64,000 bases of DNA from Cladophialophora immunda. Its lineage: Eukaryota; Ascomycota; Eurotiomycetes; Chaetothyriales; Herpotrichiellaceae. Under the pieces are notes generated by a model. The model ran no database searches. It worked only from the letters and a program-made list of their open reading frames with translations, and was not told the origin of the DNA. The position numbers were made by a program, and so were the translations under genes. Positions 1-11,881 of the stretch are shown piece after piece; positions within the stretch are counted from its first letter, which is position 1, and the number at the start of each line of letters is the position of its first letter. The DNA lies in assembly GCF_000835495.1 (NCBI RefSeq), contig NW_015622541.1, forward strand, positions 6,882,001-6,946,000, in the 5' to 3' direction.

Positions 1-600
1 CTTCGTGAAATCACGAAGAGGGCGTCTTGAGACACTTGATCAGCCCCCCTCCCCCCTTTCATGGCAAGAAAACAGCAATCAGCGGCTTCTGAATTTGCAG
101 CCGTGTTTGGCTGGCTGGAGACTTAGGGAACGGTACACAAGATCCTCAAGTGTCTGTAAAGGGGCAGGGGCCGCTGAATTGGGGATTTCACGGAGCGGAA
201 TTCTTGGCAATCTTGATCACCAACGAGAAATCCCCAAGCAGCCAAGATTTCTTGCCAATGTGTCTCGACTTCAGACAAAACTTGGGCTGGGGCGGAAGCC
301 TCGTATTCGCTGCGACTTCAGGAGAGCAGAACTCAATGTCTGGTTGTAAGGCTCACTAGGCCTTTTGTCACTCCTCGCTCTGTCCTTGTGTCTACCACCA
401 ATTGTTCTGCAGTTGAGCCCTTGTCTCGATCGTGGCCCTATTTCCAGCCAATACAGACTTCCGGTGAAGCTCATACTAAGGACCAGACTCTCAAGCTGAA
501 GATCTAGCACAGCCACCATGATTGCCAGTGTTAAAATTCCTTTCCTCCCTCACCGCGTTCAATACTGTCCTTACTTCTCTGCATTTCTACACCAAATGCA
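1..600. other. Intergenic, no gene recognised
   Basis: Short open frames exist on both strands but none resembles a known protein or has consistent coding character. The right end is presumably the promoter and 5' leader of the DUF3433 gene that follows. Confidence 0.5.
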
Positions 601-3070
601 ATGTTGGGACGGGAGATCGAAACCCATCGCAAGCGCGCAGTTGATACCGCAGATTCGAGTAAATGAACTCAGCACCCTTCACAAGGAGAGAGACTAACTA
701 CGACTAGCTAGCAGACAGTACAGTCGGACAAAGCATCCAAAGTACTATGCACCATTTTGCACAAAATGGCCTGTTTTGACCTCCATTCTGATTGCTCTTC
801 TCGTCTGCGTTGCTGTTCTTGAAGTCGGCTTGCAGGTGGGGCTCACCTTGGAAGAGAAGCATGAAGAACACGCTCGCAGGTTGAGAAGACAGGTAGAAGA
901 TCCTTCTTCCTCCAGTATTACTCAGACTGCCGTCGCTTCGTTGTCAACCACTACGACGGAGCGGACTCCAACCACTACGACCGCAACGATCAAGACTCTG
1001 ACACCGACAACAGTCTCATATTTAACAACAACCGATGGCACATGGGCAGACTGGACAAGCGATTATATGATTTCTAATACGACTTCCTCAAAGCCGACAT
1101 CAACCATAGCCACAGAGCTTGTGGAGGGTGCAACCGCAATTACCGCATTTATCACTCCCTCAAACACAGGAGCAGACGAAGTATCCCCAGCGATAGCGGG
1201 CGGTGGCTCAACGAGCTCTCCATTTTATGCCTCGGTTTGCAGTATCTACGTCCTCAATCCCAGTACTGCTACGATGATATCGCCATCCGGCCTCAATTAT
1301 ATGAGGACCACTCAACCGGCTCCCCCTCCCGGTCCAGCAGCTCCAAGAGACTCCACTGAAGACTCGCTAACCAGTTTGTATTTTGTCATGATTGCTTCTC
1401 AAGCCGTAACCGATTTGAACGGCCAAGTCTCTACATTCGTTGCAACTATTACCTCTTATCCCCCGGCATCGACAGTTCTTGGACCGCCTCGTTCGAGTGT
1501 CCCTCCTCTTACACTTACCCCTGACTACCAGCAGTCGGACGAAGTGGAGTTGGGTTTAACCACCACGGGACTCCAATACTTCCGGGCCATTTACCTACCC
1601 ACAGTCGTGGCCGTCTTATCTAAACTTGTATGGAGTGTTGTGTTTGCATCTACCAAAATGATGGAGCCGTTCTATTTACTCTCCGGAGAAGCAGGTGCCT
1701 CGGCCAAAGATTCTCTCGTCGCTGACTATCTTATTTCCACTCTCTCCATCAACGGAATGCGCAACTTATTTGCCGGACATCCAGTTATTATTTTGGCCAG
1801 CCTAGTGTATATCTGCATTAGTATTCTTCCTGCCTTAGCCACGCAGTCAACAACTATTAGGGCAGTTGGAATTTGCGACTCGGTCACAGGCAGCCAGGCG
1901 CATTGTCATCCTATGTGGGAGTTAAACATTACGTACGCGAGGGTGTTACAGGGGGTTTTATCGGCGACGGCGTTACTCATTCTGGCAATGATGATTCTAT
2001 CTGCGCGTCGACAAAGCGGCGTCTTCTCAAACCCGTCATCAATTGCAACCATGGCGTCGCTACTGGGCAACGACGAGTTCATCTCCGAGATCCGGAAACT
2101 TCCTCAAAACTCCAACCGCTCTGCGATACGAAGCGCCTTTGGCCCTGATAAATTTATACTGGCCCAATATCCAACAACATCCGGCCATGTTCGATACGGA
2201 ATCGTCAAGACTACGGATGCATCGGCCCATCCGAGGCTCAACAAGGACCAACAGCAGCAGTATCCTGCGCTCTCAAACCCATCGGCTCATCGACCATTCC
2301 CACCCAAAGACCGGAGCCCACTCTCTACCAGCTTCCTCATCGACGCGATTTTCCTCCTGGCAATCCTCGCGCTCCTCTGTATCACCGTGGCCTACTATCT
2401 AACCCATGGTGATAATGCATTCAATAACTTCTTCAACAACCACCCGCTGCGCACCTTCGTGCTAACGTTGGCGGCCAGTGTGCTCGATGGCCGCTGGAAG
2501 CAGCTGGAGCACGAGGTCCGCCTCCTTACGCCATACCGCCAACTGTTTCGTGGGTCCGCCAAACCCGACACCACCATCCTAGTGACGCAGAACGCTACGG
2601 CCATCACTAGCTTCGTCCCGGCGCTCTGGCGCGGGAATTTCTTCCATGCATTTATCGCGTTCGTGGCGACGCTATCAGACGTCCTGATCATTGTGATCGG
2701 CGGCGTGCCGTACTCGACTGCGCAGTTCCGGATGGACTTCGTGGTGTGCACCTACACCAGCTGGGGCATCTTGGCCGTCATGGCGCTGACCGTGCTGGCG
2801 CTGTTCAGGTGGCGGGCGGTGAACGAGATGATGACAATCCCGCACGATCCGAACACGCTGGTCGCGGTCTGGCAGATGCTGTGCAACAAGGGCAATGGGC
2901 TATGCGAGGAGATGTTGGGCAGTGAGACAATGCAGGGCAGTGCGAGGGACGAGAGGGTTAAGTTGAGCGGTGCGCGTTACTGGGCCGGCTGGATCACGGA
3001 GCCGGATGGGTCGCGGAGATGGGTCGTCGAGAAAGAGAAGCCGTCCAGGACAGCGTCGGGCGGGATATGA
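601..3070 (+). CDS. DUF3433-family polytopic membrane protein
   Basis: Fungal DUF3433 integral membrane protein of unknown function. The long exon is open to a TGA at 3068-3070, but its 5' end has no in-frame ATG, so I infer two exons: 601-658 and 708-3070, with a 49-nt intron (GTAAAT donor, CTAAC branch site, TAG acceptor). The join brings in the residues KYYAPFCTKWPVLTS just before the first membrane segment, as expected for the family. Then come a Ser/Thr-rich, probably O-glycosylated outer stretch (from about residue 75), and the typical DUF3433 block with YLPTVVAVLSKLVWSVV and MMEPFYLLS (about residues 300-335). Further hydrophobic helices lie around the codons at 1780-1850, 1960-2010, 2340-2400, 2640-2710 and 2755-2815. 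The C-terminus is soluble. Family assignment is firm; the first exon is a prediction. Confidence 0.75.
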
Positions 3071-4941
3071 TGACTGAGGACCTCTCTGTAGAGAGGTGGC
3101 AGTCGTAAATAGTGAGCAGACTCGGAAGCACCCTTGAAAAGGCAACATCAAGGGTCCAGCTATACTGTACAATTTCGGTTGAGATCACCTTTGTTGCTCC
3201 TCTTGGCTCCTACTACTTACTTGGCGAGCTAGTCACGCGATAAGTAACAATGAGTGTTGCGAAGATATAAGAGTGACCGATGTTATCGCTCGAAACTTCC
3301 ATTAAAGAACTCAGGAGGGAGAACCTGAATGGAACCAGCCATCATTGCCACTCTGCGTCCATCGCAGGACGCCAAGAAGATCAACCTGTTCAGAGATGAT
3401 TTCGAAGGCCATGTTCGTCGACACAATGGAGTTGGGTCGACAAGCTAAGTGTGACCGATCACCTGTGTGGCGGGAGTTATATCATCATCTTGATTATCTG
3501 CTCCTGGAGCGGTCGAAACATCGACGTTCGAACAAGTCCCATACATTTCCCAAGTCGTCCCATCAGACACTTGAGGGCATCACGGGCGCAGATTGAAGGG
3601 CACTACGGTGGGAAACTGTCCGAAACCCGACCAGAACCTTTCTTCTCTGTGTCGGCCTGCGTCTTTACAAGGGTGTCGGTCATTGAAGCCGCAGACGGAC
3701 GACGTTGTGAACAAGTACCTTACCTCGGGTGTGATTGTGGTAGCAATGACTTCGCCTGCCTCTTCTTTGCGAGCAACGATGGTGGGGAGTTTTCTAACAA
3801 TGTAGACATCGTGCCGTTGATCAGACCTGTATAGGATTTAATCATCTTCCAAAAATACTGCCAGCCCTTCGTCATCTTCAGTCATGCTCGCCATTTCGTC
3901 GTCAGAGTCTTCGTGGTAGAACACCCACTGCTGCCGTACTTGGGGGATTGCCGAGTAGAGAGAGGGTGTATGCGCTCTAGCTCGTGTACGAAGTACCAAT
4001 AGAACTGTACGGGGGTTGAAGCCTGCGGAGTGCTGGAGCATGGCGAAGTGGTGTTGGTGTGCTACGAGGCTGAGCTAAGAGCTCCCTACAGTAGAGTGTT
4101 TAGCATTTCGTGTAAGAGGAATTCTCATCTGTGTCTGGATATTTCTCATTGAGCTTGACGAGGGACCTCCTCGAGGTCTTGCAACGTGATCTTCAAGCTC
4201 TGCAGTAAGTTAGTTGATAATCTGTGATTTGACATGCGAGGCGTTCCTTAGCCGGTAATCTCGAGAGGATTGATCTTTCTGATCGGCGCAAATGGTTGCA
4301 GCCCCTACCCTTAGTCTTCCGAGCTCATAGTTCCAGATACATTTCGGTATGCCAGATAATGGTCTGAAAAGTTCATCTTTAGCCAGAGTGGTGTTGAACA
4401 ACTTCAGACAATCCAGCAACTTTGTCGATATAGAACTCGAATCCGTCGTGTCTCTAGACTACCTTGCCGATGTTTACCGTCGATCCAGAGGCATCAATGG
4501 GAGTTTGAAAGGTAGCGTTCAGTGGGCACACTGACTGGCAACAAACTAAATGTCGTTGAGCTCATGTTAGGGGATATCTCACGGCCCGGTTCCCAGGGAC
4601 GATGGATATATTACAGAAGGATCTTGGGACGGTGGAAGGCTGGTTCCTGTATGGTTTGGAGGGACAGAGACGGCTTGTGAGGTTGAAAGTGGGGCACAAA
4701 CCTGGCACATCTCCAGTGGTTGCCTTGAAACTATGATCGCCAGTTGTGTACCTTGTTATAGCACTACACTAGCTAGAAGGTGGGGTTATAGACCGCGGGG
4801 TGGCGGGTGTGCCCGTCCAGTGTCCAAGGCTACCCACCCACCTACCTTGATACATATGGTGGCATACTTTGGTCAGCCGTCCCCGAGAACTTGGTCTTGT
4901 TCGCGCCACTTTTCCAGGATACTTATTTCCCAGATTCTACC
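3071..4941. other. Gene-poor stretch with unrecognised open frames
   Basis: Only short frames occur. An acidic one on the minus strand (3838-4041) ends in a run of Asp/Glu and looks faintly coding; a plus-strand frame around 4570-4735 also has some coding look. I could not assign either. The stretch precedes a pseudogene and may hold further decayed sequence. Confidence 0.4.
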
Positions 4942-6695
4942 ATTTCAGGCTTCGAAATTGCTGGTGTTGTACTCGGAGCTCTGCCCATTGTTTTGGACCT
5001 CATTGGCGAATATCGCGAAGGCGTTGACACCATCAAGACCTTGATTTCAACCCGCAGATATCGGAGAGAAGCCAAGCGCTTCCAAGATGGCCTCGGCACA
5101 GAGAGTATCATTTTTCAAAATACTTTGGAGAGAGTACTTGTCCAGATAGTGCATGATGATGCGGACATAGCGGCATTACTGCAGGATCCCGACAGTGACT
5201 TCTGGAAACGCAGCGAATACAACGCAGCGAATACAACGCAGACCTTCAGAGACTGATGAAGACCAGCTACGCAGCCTATATGGCAACTATGACTGAGCTC
5301 GTCTCCCTTCTCGGGAGTCCGAAGGAAAGCTGGGTACCGATATGCCGCCTTCGAGCACGATGCGCAACTTGAAAAGGTTCAACGACGTTCTTTCCAAAAG
5401 GGTCTATGAAGCTCTTCTCGGCAAGATCAGAGTAGCAAACCAAACACTTTCCACCATCGCTGAACAAATCCACAAGTTGGCTGAGTCTCGGATAGCATGT
5501 TGGCCAAACCGAGGCTTATTGAAAGACTACGCCAAGATCAGACGGCATGCTCGCAGTGTCTACGACACGTTTGTTTGTGGTAGTTGCTGGGATTGTCCAT
5601 GCAAGACGAGGCACATCCTACAGCTGCGTCTGGAGAATCCGCCTGGCAAAGGCCATGCTGGTGGGTCAAGATGTATGCAGATGAGATCCAAATTTGTCCA
5701 TCGATTTTCATACGCAGAAGGGAGCGAAGCAGAAGTCTTGACTGCGGGCGAAAAGGTCGAGATTGAAGCAGCCGACCTGCAAGACGATACTGATCCTGCA
5801 ACACCGCGGATACCTGTGCAGGCACAACTCTCTTAAGCCGCTAATATTAGTCGCCCGAAAGACGTCCATTTCGGTATTGTCGAGTCAACCCTCGAAACCC
5901 TCCAATGGCCGAGGCAGGGGAATCCTGGTCAACAGCTTCACGATATCTGTAACGCACTTAACCTCTATTCGCCGGAAGGGTCAAAGCGCGAACACATTGT
6001 TTTCCTCATCGATAAGCCCAATCTGCGACGGCACGATGTCTACATTGTTAGAAAACTCCCCGCTAATCAAACTACCCGGTCCATCAAAAACATTCTCGAG
6101 ACAGTTCTTTATCTCCCAAGGAGGGTGCCATTCGTCTGCCGGCCGTCAGTCAGCGCAACAGACGCTTCCTTGCAGCCATTTTAGCCTCTGGAGTTTCCAG
6201 CTCCACGGCAGCTGGCTGGAATCGCAACGAGGTCTTGAGGATATCCTGCTGCAGTCGCAAGCAGACTACCAGAACGCCATGATCTGCCTTCCATATCTCT
6301 CTCGAGCTCTCGTTCAGGCAGCACCAAGAGCTGAGTTCCAGGCACCTGGCGAAAGAACCAGCCCGGCTCTTATCAGAAACAGTATTCTTTTCCCACCCGG
6401 GCCAGCACTGGTCGAACTATCTCTTGGACAACCTCTTGACACACTGTGCGAGGCGGAAGACGATGACACCTTCAAAGCGGTTGCTATTCTCAAAACTGCG
6501 CTGCGAGTCCTGAAATTTGTGCAGGATCAGAGTGGCTATCGCTATTGTGATGTCATGAAAGTGTGCCTGCTGTGGCCTGGCCCTGATGGCGATCAACTTG
6601 ACGATAAAGTGCTACGAAGCGCGGTGTTTGAGAAGGTAGTGATGCCGCTTCAGGATGACCTTGATGCCTTTGAAGGGAAGTCGTTCATTCGTTGA
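4942..6695 (+). pseudogene. Broken DUF7580-domain gene
   Basis: Relic of a fungal DUF7580 protein, a family often grouped with HeLo-like/incompatibility-type proteins; the function of this copy is lost. Recognisable pieces in order: N-terminal SGFEIAGVVLGALPIVLD from 4945, FQNTLERVL near 5110, LSKRVYEALLGKI near 5400, a Cys-rich segment with CPCKTRHILQLRLE near 5600, FQLHGSWLE near 6205, and a C-terminal kinase-like tail with GPALVELSLGQPLDTL near 6400 and VVMPLQDDLDAFEGKSF near 6640. These lie in all three forward frames. Frame changes are seen near 5234, 5335, 5365, 6115 and 6205, plus an in-frame TAA at 5834-5836. The first change is caused by a 14-bp tandem duplication (5207-5234). The family's usual initiator ATG position reads ATT at 4942, unless an intron acceptor lies there. 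Confidence 0.8.
5207..5234 (+). repeat. 14-bp tandem duplication in the pseudogene
   Basis: Two perfect head-to-tail copies of AACGCAGCGAATAC (5207-5220 and 5221-5234), followed by seven bases of a third. Being 14 bp long it shifts the reading frame by two. Reading with one copy skipped continues the family sequence through the residues of the next frame, so the duplication is the mutation rather than an intron. Confidence 0.9.
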
Positions 6696-7579
6696 GCGGG
6701 GGGAAGTCTAGGACATGTGTCTGCAGACTCCCGGACTCTGCATCGAATATGTCTGTATGATAGTCCAACCTCATCGCCGTCACTCCACCTCCTTCTCCTT
6801 CTCGCCTTCCTTCTCGATGGCCCAATGATTCTGTGCCGGATGCGCAGCGGAAAATACTTGGCGGTGTACGGTGCGCCATGGGACCTGTGAGACGCAGATT
6901 CACTAGACTGCACGGTCGTCGTTGCCGCAGAATTATAACGTCGCCGTTTGTCTCTTCCAAACCAAGACACTGTCCTTTATCGCTCTCTTCCGTACCAAGT
7001 TGTATCCTCCACTACTGCCTTCTTCCAGACACGCTGCACAGTTGCGCGTACGAGACTGCAACGCGGTCAGATCCTCTGCACACCTCCTTCCGCATCCCAC
7101 CCTACCACATGCATTCCTAGTCCGACATCACCTCTTTCCCGGCCTGCTTCTGGACTGCCCGCACCCCTCGTTGTGTTCCGTTCCACCTCGGTGAACCAGT
7201 CCACTGATCCTGGGCATTCTGCCTGAAGAATAGCCATCGGACAGTTTGATATACTCTTTGTGCAAACTCCGGCGCATTCTTCACCTTCCTTTCTCCGCTC
7301 CAGCCACATTGGCAATATTGGACGTCCCAAAGCAAACAACGGATGAGACAATAAAGAGACTGGGCCAATAAATACCGGCTGGTGGAAGGGTTTGGCCAGG
7401 CTGGCGCAAGCCAGGAGAGCATTGTAGCTAGGTGGTGTGGTTACTGTCTTCCTTCTGCTCTACAAAAGTCCGTCCCCGCCTAGTGTCTGCCTATGCGTGG
7501 CACGGTTCCTACCTCCCAGCATCCTACCGCCCTCCCTTCCGACGTCAATGCCTTTGGGATCTGATTGCTCTTGACTGCT
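6696..7579. other. Intergenic, pyrimidine-rich leader of next gene
   Basis: No gene seen. The plus strand is rich in C/T tracts from about 6780 to 7190 and 7430 to 7550, typical of fungal promoters and 5' leaders; it probably serves the gene that starts at 7580. Confidence 0.45.
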
Positions 7580-9317
7580 ATGGACACCCGCGAGTTTGCC
7601 ACGAGAGACGAATTGTGGCGCATTCAAGAGACACTGAACGACCTCTCTGCAACCCAGGCCCTCCATTCAGATCGCATCATGCGTTTGGAGCAGAAGATCC
7701 CTGATGGGAGCAGACCTAGAAGTCTGTGGGGGGCGAGCTCTCCTTTCCCCTTGGGCTCTTCGCATCATGGTAAGCTGACCCATACTTGGAAACCCATATA
7801 TACTAATGCCAACAGAATCGACACTCAACCCCGCCGCCGAAGCTTTCCGCAATTTTGACGCAGATCCTATGATAAGTTCCTTGACCTTGGATCCCACTGA
7901 CGACTCACGGAGGGCCGCCGCATCAAGGGCCAACTCAGTACGGTTCGACGAGAGCGCCAACAACCACTATGGCTCCTCAAGACAGTCAATGGAATTGCCC
8001 ACACGTACAGGCAGTGGACTTGGTGGTCACGCGCTCTCAGAAAGATCTCTTTCACATCGTTCTGACGGGAGGCCCACGCCCTCTGGGTTTGGTCGGACAA
8101 ACAGCTTTGGTCTTGAACAGAGTCGACTGCTTGGGTCAATACACAACTCGCCGCGAGTTTCAGGCAATCCTCCACCAGGCTTCTTCATCTTAGGACCGTG
8201 TCCGGCCATCATCCGTTGCTGGCTGACTCAGTCGTTTTCCAACAGCTCACTCCTCTACGCCGCCATGTGCACCGGTTCGACGGTTTCGTCTGTCAGCTAT
8301 TCATTGTTATGCAAACTTGACCTGACAGAGTCCATATTTGGAGAAGGGGGTGATCGCTCTGTTCGACTACCCGTTTATCTGACCGAAGCCAAAATCCACA
8401 GTCCTGCTGCTGTCAGATCAGCTAGTCCAGTGTCACCAATCCCTGCCCTGATGGTCAAGTTTGTGGTCGATGAACAGACGGTGACCGATACGTCGATACA
8501 GATCATCCTCGGCAGCGACGTTCTGAGATCACACAATGCCGACATTTTGTTCTCACAGGACAAGGTCATGATTTTCGACGAGGAACGAAATCAAGTCTCG
8601 ATTCCGTTGTGTAGACCTGAAGACGATAGCTCTTTCAAGGATCTGTGCACGGTCTCTCGCCATCGATCGTTGTCAATCGGTGAAACTCTACCGCCCCCCG
8701 CTTCACCGGTGGGAGTCATTGGCCAACCAGAAAGACTCAACACAGCCCAGAACACTGTATCACCGACTGCAGCTCAACCCAGTAGCTTGCCTTCTGCCAC
8801 ACCGTCCGAACCGGGAGATATGCATCGAGCGGATCAACACATGGAGCCGTTGACACGAAGCAGTCTGGATATGTCTCAAGCAAAGCCTGCCGACGACTCC
8901 AAGTCTACGACTGGGAGTGAGAAGTCATTCACCACGCCAATGTCCAAATCTGGATCGGGGGTGTGGTCCAACTCGTGGCGTTCTGTCTCCTCTGGTACTC
9001 CCAACGATGCGAGCTCCAAGACTTCGTCTAGTTACGCGCGACCTCACACGCAGAGAACCATGAAAATTCTGCGGCCGACAAAGACAATGGCCAACGCGAC
9101 CAGAACTCCTTCTGCGTCAGCCACAGCCCCAAATGGCACAGAAGCTGCGCAGGCGACTCTGAACGACACTGGAAAAGCTGCAGCTCAGTCAGATTCTGGC
9201 GGAGAGGCTAAAGGTTCTCAATCGAGCGCGACGGCACGAACTAATCCAATCGGATCCGGTACTGCCTTTGGTTGGTTAAACACGGGGCCGCAACGGAGAA
9301 CAACGGCGAACAGTTGA
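7580..9317 (+). CDS. Conserved fungal protein with retropepsin-like fold, catalytic Asp replaced
   Basis: Two exons, 7580-7769 and 7816-9317 (intron 7770-7815, GTAAGC...CAG), 563 residues. The N-terminal 63 codons form an amphipathic/coiled segment (TRDELWRIQETLNDL). A Ser-rich linker follows, then a conserved core starting PPGFFILGPCPAIIRCWL. The core reads like an aspartyl-protease/retropepsin half: a CTGSTVSSVS loop where active enzymes have D-T/S-G-A, a beta-rich middle, then IQIILGSDVLRSHNADI, matching the ILG-x-D-x-L element after the flap in Ddi1/retropepsin domains. The C-terminal 200 residues are Ser/Thr/Ala-rich and probably disordered. Related fungal proteins often carry misleading automatic names such as ubiquitin hydrolase; I see no USP Cys/His boxes. 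Fold and inactivity are inference from motif order. Confidence 0.7.
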
Positions 9318-10011
9318 GCGGAGGGCTAATAGAAGACTCTCGCTCCGAACCAGGATAGTTGATCTTCAACTGAGAACTTGATGAAGTCCGTTTGATGCCA
9401 TGATGATGAAGGTAATGGGGGATCGAGAGGCGGGCAGGAAGAGGATGGTCAGAAGGGCGGGCTTCACTTGGTATTGACGTGTACTCTAGGCCGTTGTCTG
9501 ACCTCGTCGCATGGAGACGTGGGACAGTCAGGGCAGATAGAACTCAGAAGAGTCTCGTACGAGGCAAATCTTGCAAAAGTAATCCAGACATTCATATTCA
9601 CAAAATGAAGGATGCATGAGGCTGCGTCCCCCACACGCTGCCTGTGGGAATTCGATTTGCCGCTCCAACTTGACATCTTCGGCCATTGTCCCGTTCGCCC
9701 GATTCTCGCCGACACAAGACAGAAGTGAGATCATCCATCGTCCATTTGAACGTCCACCACACGACCCAGCCATTGTTTCCTTCCCACTCAAAACAACACA
9801 GCGACACCCTTAACTACGGCCGCGTTCCTCTCTCACAAAGTTATCTCCTTTCCCAGTCCATCCCAGTACAACCGACGTGTCCTTCCTTGACAAGATTTTA
9901 TCAGCCATCACAAGAGCAGGGCAATTTTACTTACCTGGTAGGATTGAACAAAGACCACCAACCTCAATCGCTCGGAGGGTATAGACCTTAGGGCAAAGGC
10001 GGGCAAGAAAG
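9318..10011. other. Intergenic, no gene recognised
   Basis: Holds the 3' region of the upstream gene and the promoter/5' leader of the isochorismatase-family gene. C/T-rich from about 9690 to 9900. Nothing else is visible. Confidence 0.45.
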
Positions 10012-11341
10012 ATGTCGGTGAATAGTAAAAGAATCGGTCAGTTTCCCTGGTTGCGTTCCCTTTGCCAACGGCGGGGGCAACCGTCTGTTCTTCTCGCACA
10101 TCAACCTCTTTCGGCCGCGGTGGAGCTCGAGAAGGGATCATCTCTTTGGACATGGGAATCCTTTGAGAGCGGCTTGAACGCACGAATTGGTTGAGAAAAG
10201 GGTGGATGGATTGATGGACAAGCCCATTGCGTTGCATTTGATGCGACTTACTTACTGACATCTCCTCATTTGCAGCGAATCCGGTCTTATTGTACGTTTC
10301 CTCCCTTTCCCAGACACATAATACACCGCTCTACCGGCGGGACATCTGAGTCGAGCTGCCTCCTCCAGGAGCCCGTCACCCTCGTGGCCCATCTTGTCGA
10401 GTCCAATGTGTCTACCACTCGCCATGTGGCGGAGGCCTGGGGTCTTGAGAATGCTGCGGCGACCTTTTTCACTGACGTTGCTGACTTGCGCCTGGCGATC
10501 TGCAGTATCTGCGACATCCAGGAGAAATTCCGCAGTGCGATCTGGGAGTTCCCAAAGGTGTACGTTTCCCAAAACCCCTTGTCACCGCCTTCCGCTCCCC
10601 CGTTCCGGGGACCACGGAGTGGTTGGAGTGCCAGATACGGTCGGGTTGAATAATACTCATACGGGTATGCGTAATGGACAGGATAGCCACGAGTCAGAAG
10701 CTGGTTAAAGCAGGTAAGGAAGGACAAAAAGGGACTATTTCCTCTTCCACATAGCATTCCCTTCTCCGCCCCTCCCCTTTCCCTCTGTCGTCTTTTCCCT
10801 TCTCATCGCAAACAATGGTACGCTAATCAGCTACCGTCTCACCTGCACAGCCAAAATTCTCAACATCCCCGTCTTCGTGACGACGCAGAATGCCTCGCGC
10901 CTAGGCGCCACCGTCGCGGAGCTCACCTCGCTCCTCCCCGAGGCCACGCCCGAGGCGATCGACAAGACGGCCTTCTCGATGCTCGTCCCGGCCCTGCAGT
11001 CGCACCTCCGGACCCTCGCCGCGTCGCCGAGCGAGAAGCTGTCCGTCCTGCTGGTCGGCATCGAGACGCACATCTGCGTCACCCAGACGACCCTCGACCT
11101 GCTCGCGGCGGGCCACCGGGTGTACGTCATCGCCGACGGCGTGTCGTCGTGCAACGCGGGCGAGAGGCCCGTCGCGCTGGCCCGGCTGGCCAGGGAGGGC
11201 GCCGTCGTCACCACCAGCGAGAGCGTGCTGTTCGAACTCGTCGGCGACGCCAAGGACGACAAGTTCAAGGCCGTCAGTGGCCTGGTCAAGGAGACCAAGG
11301 AGGACACCAGGCAGGCTGTGGAGACGTTTTGTCGCTTGTAG
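10012..11341 (+). CDS. Isochorismatase-family cysteine hydrolase
   Basis: Small alpha/beta hydrolase of the isochorismatase-like (ISOC1/2-type) family; the true substrate is unknown. Five exons joined by phase and family sequence: 10012-10036, 10276-10291, 10506-10559, 10682-10713, 10851-11341; 205 residues, normal for the family. The first exons give RIANPVLFICDIQEKF, holding the catalytic Asp; DKTAFSM holds the catalytic Lys; GIETHICVTQT holds the nucleophilic Cys. VYVIADGVSSCN and a C-terminal KETKEDTRQAVE helix complete the fold. The second exon is only 16 nt. All donors are GT, all acceptors AG. The last exon is markedly G+C-rich at third positions, which opens long antisense frames that are not genes. 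Confidence 0.88.
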
Positions 11342-11881
11342 TCTGGCAAGCGGGATTGGGGACATGGATGGACTGAGATGATAGAACCGGGAAGAGGAAG
11401 CAGAATGTCGCCGGCTTGGAGCAATAGAAGAGGAGACTCTGAGAAGGAGAATGCTGGAACTCCAGAAACAAAGGGGGGAAGACAAATCACTGCTTGCAGT
11501 CTTAGCACTCAACGCAAGGAAAAGGGGTGAATGGATGCGGACTACTCAATCTTCCAGCTCCTACGGCGAGAGGGAATCCTGCTGCTCGACCAAGATTTGT
11601 TGTATACCTCTATGCTTTTGCGGACAAGAGCACCATGTGCGGTCCGAACGAACTGGGAAAGCAAGCAAAGAGCAAGAGTTGAAAGATCGTCCGTTTTATA
11701 ACTCGCAAGCTTCCGCTGAAAACAAACACGAAGTCAAGACCCAGAAAGCTCAATCCCGCCGCCCGCTTGTATCCTACTAACGAACTCTCATCAAAGGAAA
11801 AGACATTATACGTCCAACCGCACTATAGAGGCTGGATTTGCAGGCGTCGACCCGAGTCTGTACGTCGACACCACCAGCATG
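11342..11881. other. Intergenic between convergent genes
   Basis: Region between the isochorismatase-family gene (plus) and the CBM48-like gene (minus). It should hold both 3' untranslated regions; no gene is seen. Confidence 0.5.

Noticed and set aside
10831..11512. Two long minus-strand frames (about 225 and 203 codons) opposite the isochorismatase-family gene
   Set aside because: They are antisense shadows caused by G+C-rich third positions of the real last exon; their composition is non-protein-like.
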